A stretch of 8,658 nt of DNA from Holophaga sp. (lineage in GTDB: Bacteria; Acidobacteriota; Holophagae; Holophagales; Holophagaceae): contig JAUYES010000539.1 of the NCBI GenBank assembly GCA_030691225.1, positions 1 to 8,658 on the forward strand. Reading direction: 5' to 3'. The translations under genes and the position numbers were made by a program. Below, in pieces: positions 6,255 to 8,658 of the stretch; position 1 is the first letter of the stretch, and the number at the start of each line of letters is the position of its first letter. Below the pieces are notes generated by a model. It had not been told where the DNA came from and made no database searches. It saw only the letters and a list, made by a program, of their open reading frames with translations.

Positions 6255-7693
6255 TTTCCTTCCCTCGGACGCTGCGCTTCCGACTGACCGTCTGGTACAG
6301 CTTCGCACTGACGCTCGTCCTTGCGGCATTCGGGCTACTCGTCTACCAGACCATGAGCCATCGCCTGCTCCAGCACCATGATGAACCCCTGCGCGAGATG
6401 GGAACTGCCGTCGTGCATATCCTCAACGAGCATGAGGACTGCCACGATCTCACGCCCGATCAGGTGCGTACCTTGGACCAGCTCGGACGGCTGGTGCTCG
6501 TGCATGATGTGGAGGGTGAGCATCAGGTTTTCTACCAGTCCCCGGAGATGAAGGCGAATGCCCTGGCTCCTGCCGTGGGAGCCCTCGGCTGGGAGGCCTT
6601 GCCAACCCCTCGCTTCGTGACCATCCAGCAGAACGGGATGCCCTGGCGCGTGCTCTCCCTTCCATACCGATCCAAGGCGGGTCGTCCGGGTGTTGTCCGC
6701 TTGATGCAGGATCTCGGCGATATCGCGGAAACCCTGCGCAGCCTCCGTTTGGCGTTGTTGCTGATTTCGCCCGCAGGGGTGCTGCTGTCGGCCTTGGGTG
6801 GCTATTGGCTCTCCGGCCGAGCCCTTGCCCCGGTGGACCACGTTGCGCGAATGGCGCACGAGATCGAAGCCACCAATCTGAACCAGCGCCTACCCCATCC
6901 TGGTGTGGATGACGAAATCGGGCGGTTAGTGGACACACTCAACCGCATGATCGGGCGTCTTGAGCACTCCTTCGATGCCATGAAGCAGTTCACGGCCGAT
7001 GCCTCCCACGAACTTCGAAGCCCGTTGAACACCATGCGAAGCACCATCGATGTCCTCCTGGATCAGCCGCGTACGGTGGAAGAACATCGCAAAGGGCTCG
7101 AAAGCCTGGGCGAGGAAGTCAATCGACTCCATCGGATCGTCGAGGATCTGCTCCTGCTCGCACGGGCCGATGCCGGTCGCCAGGCGATGGCTCGCGAACC
7201 CGTGGAACTCGATGCTCTGGTCAGCGCCCTCGCCGAATCCATGGCCGTTCGCGCCGAGGAGCGCGGCGTCACCCTGAAGGCTGACCAGATTTCACCGGCT
7301 GCCGTGTTGGGTGACGAACCCTGGCTCATCCAGCTCGTTGGGAATCTCCTCGACAATGCCCTCAAGTTCACTCCCAGTGGCGGCACCGTTGAAGTTCGCC
7401 TGGAGTGCGCCGAGTCGAGTGTCAGGCTGGAAGTGCTCGATTCAGGACCAGGCATTCCAGAGGGTGACCTGGAGCGGATCTTTGAACGCTTCTACCAGTC
7501 CGACCCCTCTCGTACGCGAGGGCTGAAATCGGGTGCTGGACTTGGTCTCGCCATCGCGGCCTGGATCGCGGAGGCCCACGAGGGACAAATCCAGGCTTTC
7601 AATCGAGCGAACGGGGGCGCCGCCTTCCTGGTCGAGCTTCCCGTCCTCCGCATGACGGTTGGGGACCGACTTCCGGAAGGCCCCCTTGTCTGA
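6251..7693 (+). CDS. CusS-type membrane sensor histidine kinase
   Basis: This 480-residue kinase probably senses periplasmic Cu/Ag and phosphorylates the regulator encoded upstream. Membrane segments lie at about residues 12-32 and 164-187, leaving a periplasmic sensor of about 130 residues. The HAMP linker is about 188-240 (ALAPVDHVARMAHEI...). The dimerisation/phosphoacceptor helix has H253 in ASHELRSPLN. The ATPase domain shows the N box (N365 and N369 in VGNLLDNALKFTP), G1 (D397-S-G-P-G-I-P), F box (IFERFYQ) and G2 (GAGLGLAIA at 428-436), so all catalytic boxes are intact. The sensor region begins with a His/Cys/acid-rich stretch (H42, H43, D44, E45, then H56, H61, C64, H65) that could ligate metal. 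The gene overlaps the regulator by four bases. Its 3' end contains the ribosome site and TTG start of hydE. Assignment to copper/silver comes from the divergent cus genes. Confidence 0.93.
   Translation: MISFPRTLRFRLTVWYSFALTLVLAAFGLLVYQTMSHRLLQHHDEPLREMGTAVVHILNEHEDCHDLTPDQVRTLDQLGRLVLVHDVEGEHQVFYQSPEMKANALAPAVGALGWEALPTPRFVTIQQNGMPWRVLSLPYRSKAGRPGVVRLMQDLGDIAETLRSLRLALLLISPAGVLLSALGGYWLSGRALAPVDHVARMAHEIEATNLNQRLPHPGVDDEIGRLVDTLNRMIGRLEHSFDAMKQFTADASHELRSPLNTMRSTIDVLLDQPRTVEEHRKGLESLGEEVNRLHRIVEDLLLLARADAGRQAMAREPVELDALVSALAESMAVRAEERGVTLKADQISPAAVLGDEPWLIQLVGNLLDNALKFTPSGGTVEVRLECAESSVRLEVLDSGPGIPEGDLERIFERFYQSDPSRTRGLKSGAGLGLAIAAWIAEAHEGQIQAFNRANGGAAFLVELPVLRMTVGDRLPEGPLV
7675..7680 (+). 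promoter_or_regulatory. ribosome binding site for the TTG start of hydE, inside the kinase gene
   Basis: GGAAGG lies five bases before TTG at 7686, within the last codons of the kinase gene. No ATG or GTG start in the right frame fits the HydE N-terminus, so this site decides the start and implies translational coupling to the kinase. Confidence 0.75.
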
Positions 7694-8658
7694 TCCACTC
7701 ACCGATATTTTCCGCCGAGAGAAGTTCACCCACGAGGATCTCGTCTTCCTTCTGGGGCTCCGCGATCCCGTGGACGTGGCGCGGCTTCGCGCCCGCGCCA
7801 ACGAGGTGCTGAACGCGACCCTTGGGTCCGCCGTCTACTACCGGGGCATCATCGAGTTCTCCAACGTCTGCGCCAGCGACTGCTACTACTGCGGAATCCG
7901 CGCCGGGAATCCCACGGTCGAACGCTACACGCTGACGGAGCAGGAAATCCTGGATGCCGCCCTCTGGTGCGCACGGGAGGGCTACGGCTCCGTGGTGCTC
8001 CAAGCGGGGGAACGCAGCGATGCGGGGTTCGTCGCCTGGGTGGAGCATCTCGTCCGCCGCATCCGGGCCGAATCCATCCTGCCGGAGCTTCCCCAAGGTC
8101 TCGGCATCACGCTCTCCCTGGGCGAGCAGAGCCCGGAGACCTACCGGCGCTGGCGCGAGGCTGGGGCCCACCGCTACCTCCTGCGCATCGAGACGACAGA
8201 TCCGGATCTCTTCGCCCGCATCCACCCGCCCTCCCAAACCCTGGAATCCCGCCGTCAGGCCCTCCGCGATCTGGATGCCGCCGGATTCCAGGTGGGCACG
8301 GGCGTCATGATCGGCATCCCCGGACAGACCCTCGATATGCTCGCCAGGGACATCGCGTACTTCCGCGACAATCCCATCGACATGATCGGCATGGGGCCCT
8401 GGCTGCCCCACGAGGACGCCCCCATGAAGGACTGGCCCCAGCCCCTCGCGGCGGAGGCCCAGTTCCAGCTCGCCCTCAACATGATCGCTACGGTCCGCCT
8501 AGCCTGCCCGGATCTCAACATCGCCGCCACCACCGCCCTCCAGGCCATGTTCCCCGATGGCCGCGAACGGGGCCTCAGCTATGGGGCCAATGTCACCATG
8601 CCCAACCTCACGCCGGTCCACGCAAGGGGCAGCTACAGGCTCTACGAGGGCAAGCCCT
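7686..8658 (+). CDS. hydE: [FeFe]-hydrogenase H-cluster radical SAM maturase HydE (C-terminus beyond window)
   Basis: HydE is a cytoplasmic radical S-adenosylmethionine enzyme that works with HydG and HydF to build the di-iron part of the [FeFe]-hydrogenase H-cluster. The window holds 324 codons; the Thermotoga maritima protein is about 350 residues, so only a short C-terminal piece is missing. The 4Fe-4S/SAM motif is C62-x3-C66-x2-C69 in IIEFSNVCASDCYYCG. Further HydE-type signatures are VVLQAGE, ITLSLGE, HRYLLRIET, MIGIPGQT, IDMIGMGPWLPHEDAPM and IAATTALQAMFPDGRE followed by YGANVTMPNLTP, all matching remembered T. maritima HydE segments closely. Starting at TTG gives an N-terminus that lines up with that protein (about 15 residues before EKFT/REFT). 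It overlaps the kinase gene by eight bases. Counted rows are richer in GC (42-44 of 60) than the regulator gene. PylB and BioB are relatives but lack this combination of motifs. Confidence 0.93.
   Translation, partial: MSDPLTDIFRREKFTHEDLVFLLGLRDPVDVARLRARANEVLNATLGSAVYYRGIIEFSNVCASDCYYCGIRAGNPTVERYTLTEQEILDAALWCAREGYGSVVLQAGERSDAGFVAWVEHLVRRIRAESILPELPQGLGITLSLGEQSPETYRRWREAGAHRYLLRIETTDPDLFARIHPPSQTLESRRQALRDLDAAGFQVGTGVMIGIPGQTLDMLARDIAYFRDNPIDMIGMGPWLPHEDAPMKDWPQPLAAEAQFQLALNMIATVRLACPDLNIAATTALQAMFPDGRERGLSYGANVTMPNLTPVHARGSYRLYEGKP

Noticed and set aside
7599..8411. A 270-codon minus-strand open frame opposite hydE
   Set aside because: The plus-strand frame encodes unmistakable HydE motifs; the opposite frame shows no known family and reads as a GC-rich shadow.

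Overview
The window holds most of a divergently arranged copper/silver export locus of the Cus type, followed by the start of a gene for [FeFe]-hydrogenase maturation. The DNA is GC-rich, roughly 60 to 70% in most rows I counted. The genes indicate a Gram-negative cell with periplasm and outer membrane, because a complete inner membrane pump, adaptor and outer membrane channel are encoded. The hydE gene points to anaerobic or fermentative hydrogen metabolism. A Holophagae/Geothrix-type acidobacterium or a related anaerobe would fit, but this is only a guess from gene style. I saw no rRNA, tRNA, CRISPR, transposase or phage gene.

Left part (1-5425, minus strand, transcribed right to left): a GTG-started gene for a small exported cysteine-rich protein of unknown family (5425-4973); a TolC/CusC-type outer membrane factor with a methionine-containing tail (4910-3474); a CusB-type periplasmic adaptor with an added CPMH...CPxCGM metal-binding domain (3460-2000); and a CusA-type RND pump (1989 to beyond position 1, C-terminus outside the window). 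Gaps are 62, 13 and 10 bases. The last three genes each have a GGAG ribosome site about six bases before ATG, so this looks like one operon.

Middle (5426-5573): a short divergent control region with a strikingly AT-rich core (5461-5500) that contains an ATTCT/AGAAT inverted repeat.

Right part (5574-8658, plus strand): an OmpR/CusR-type response regulator (5574-6254), a membrane sensor histidine kinase overlapping it by four bases (6251-7693), and hydE, which begins with a TTG inside the last codons of the kinase gene and runs off the right edge.

Working model: the kinase senses periplasmic Cu(I)/Ag(I) and phosphorylates the regulator. The regulator then activates the divergent operon, and the RND tripartite pump moves metal from periplasm to outside. 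No CusF-like metallochaperone is visible. The cysteine-rich protein sits in the operon where a small metal handler would be expected and is the least explained part of the locus. The tight coupling of hydE to the metal-sensor kinase is the second unusual point.
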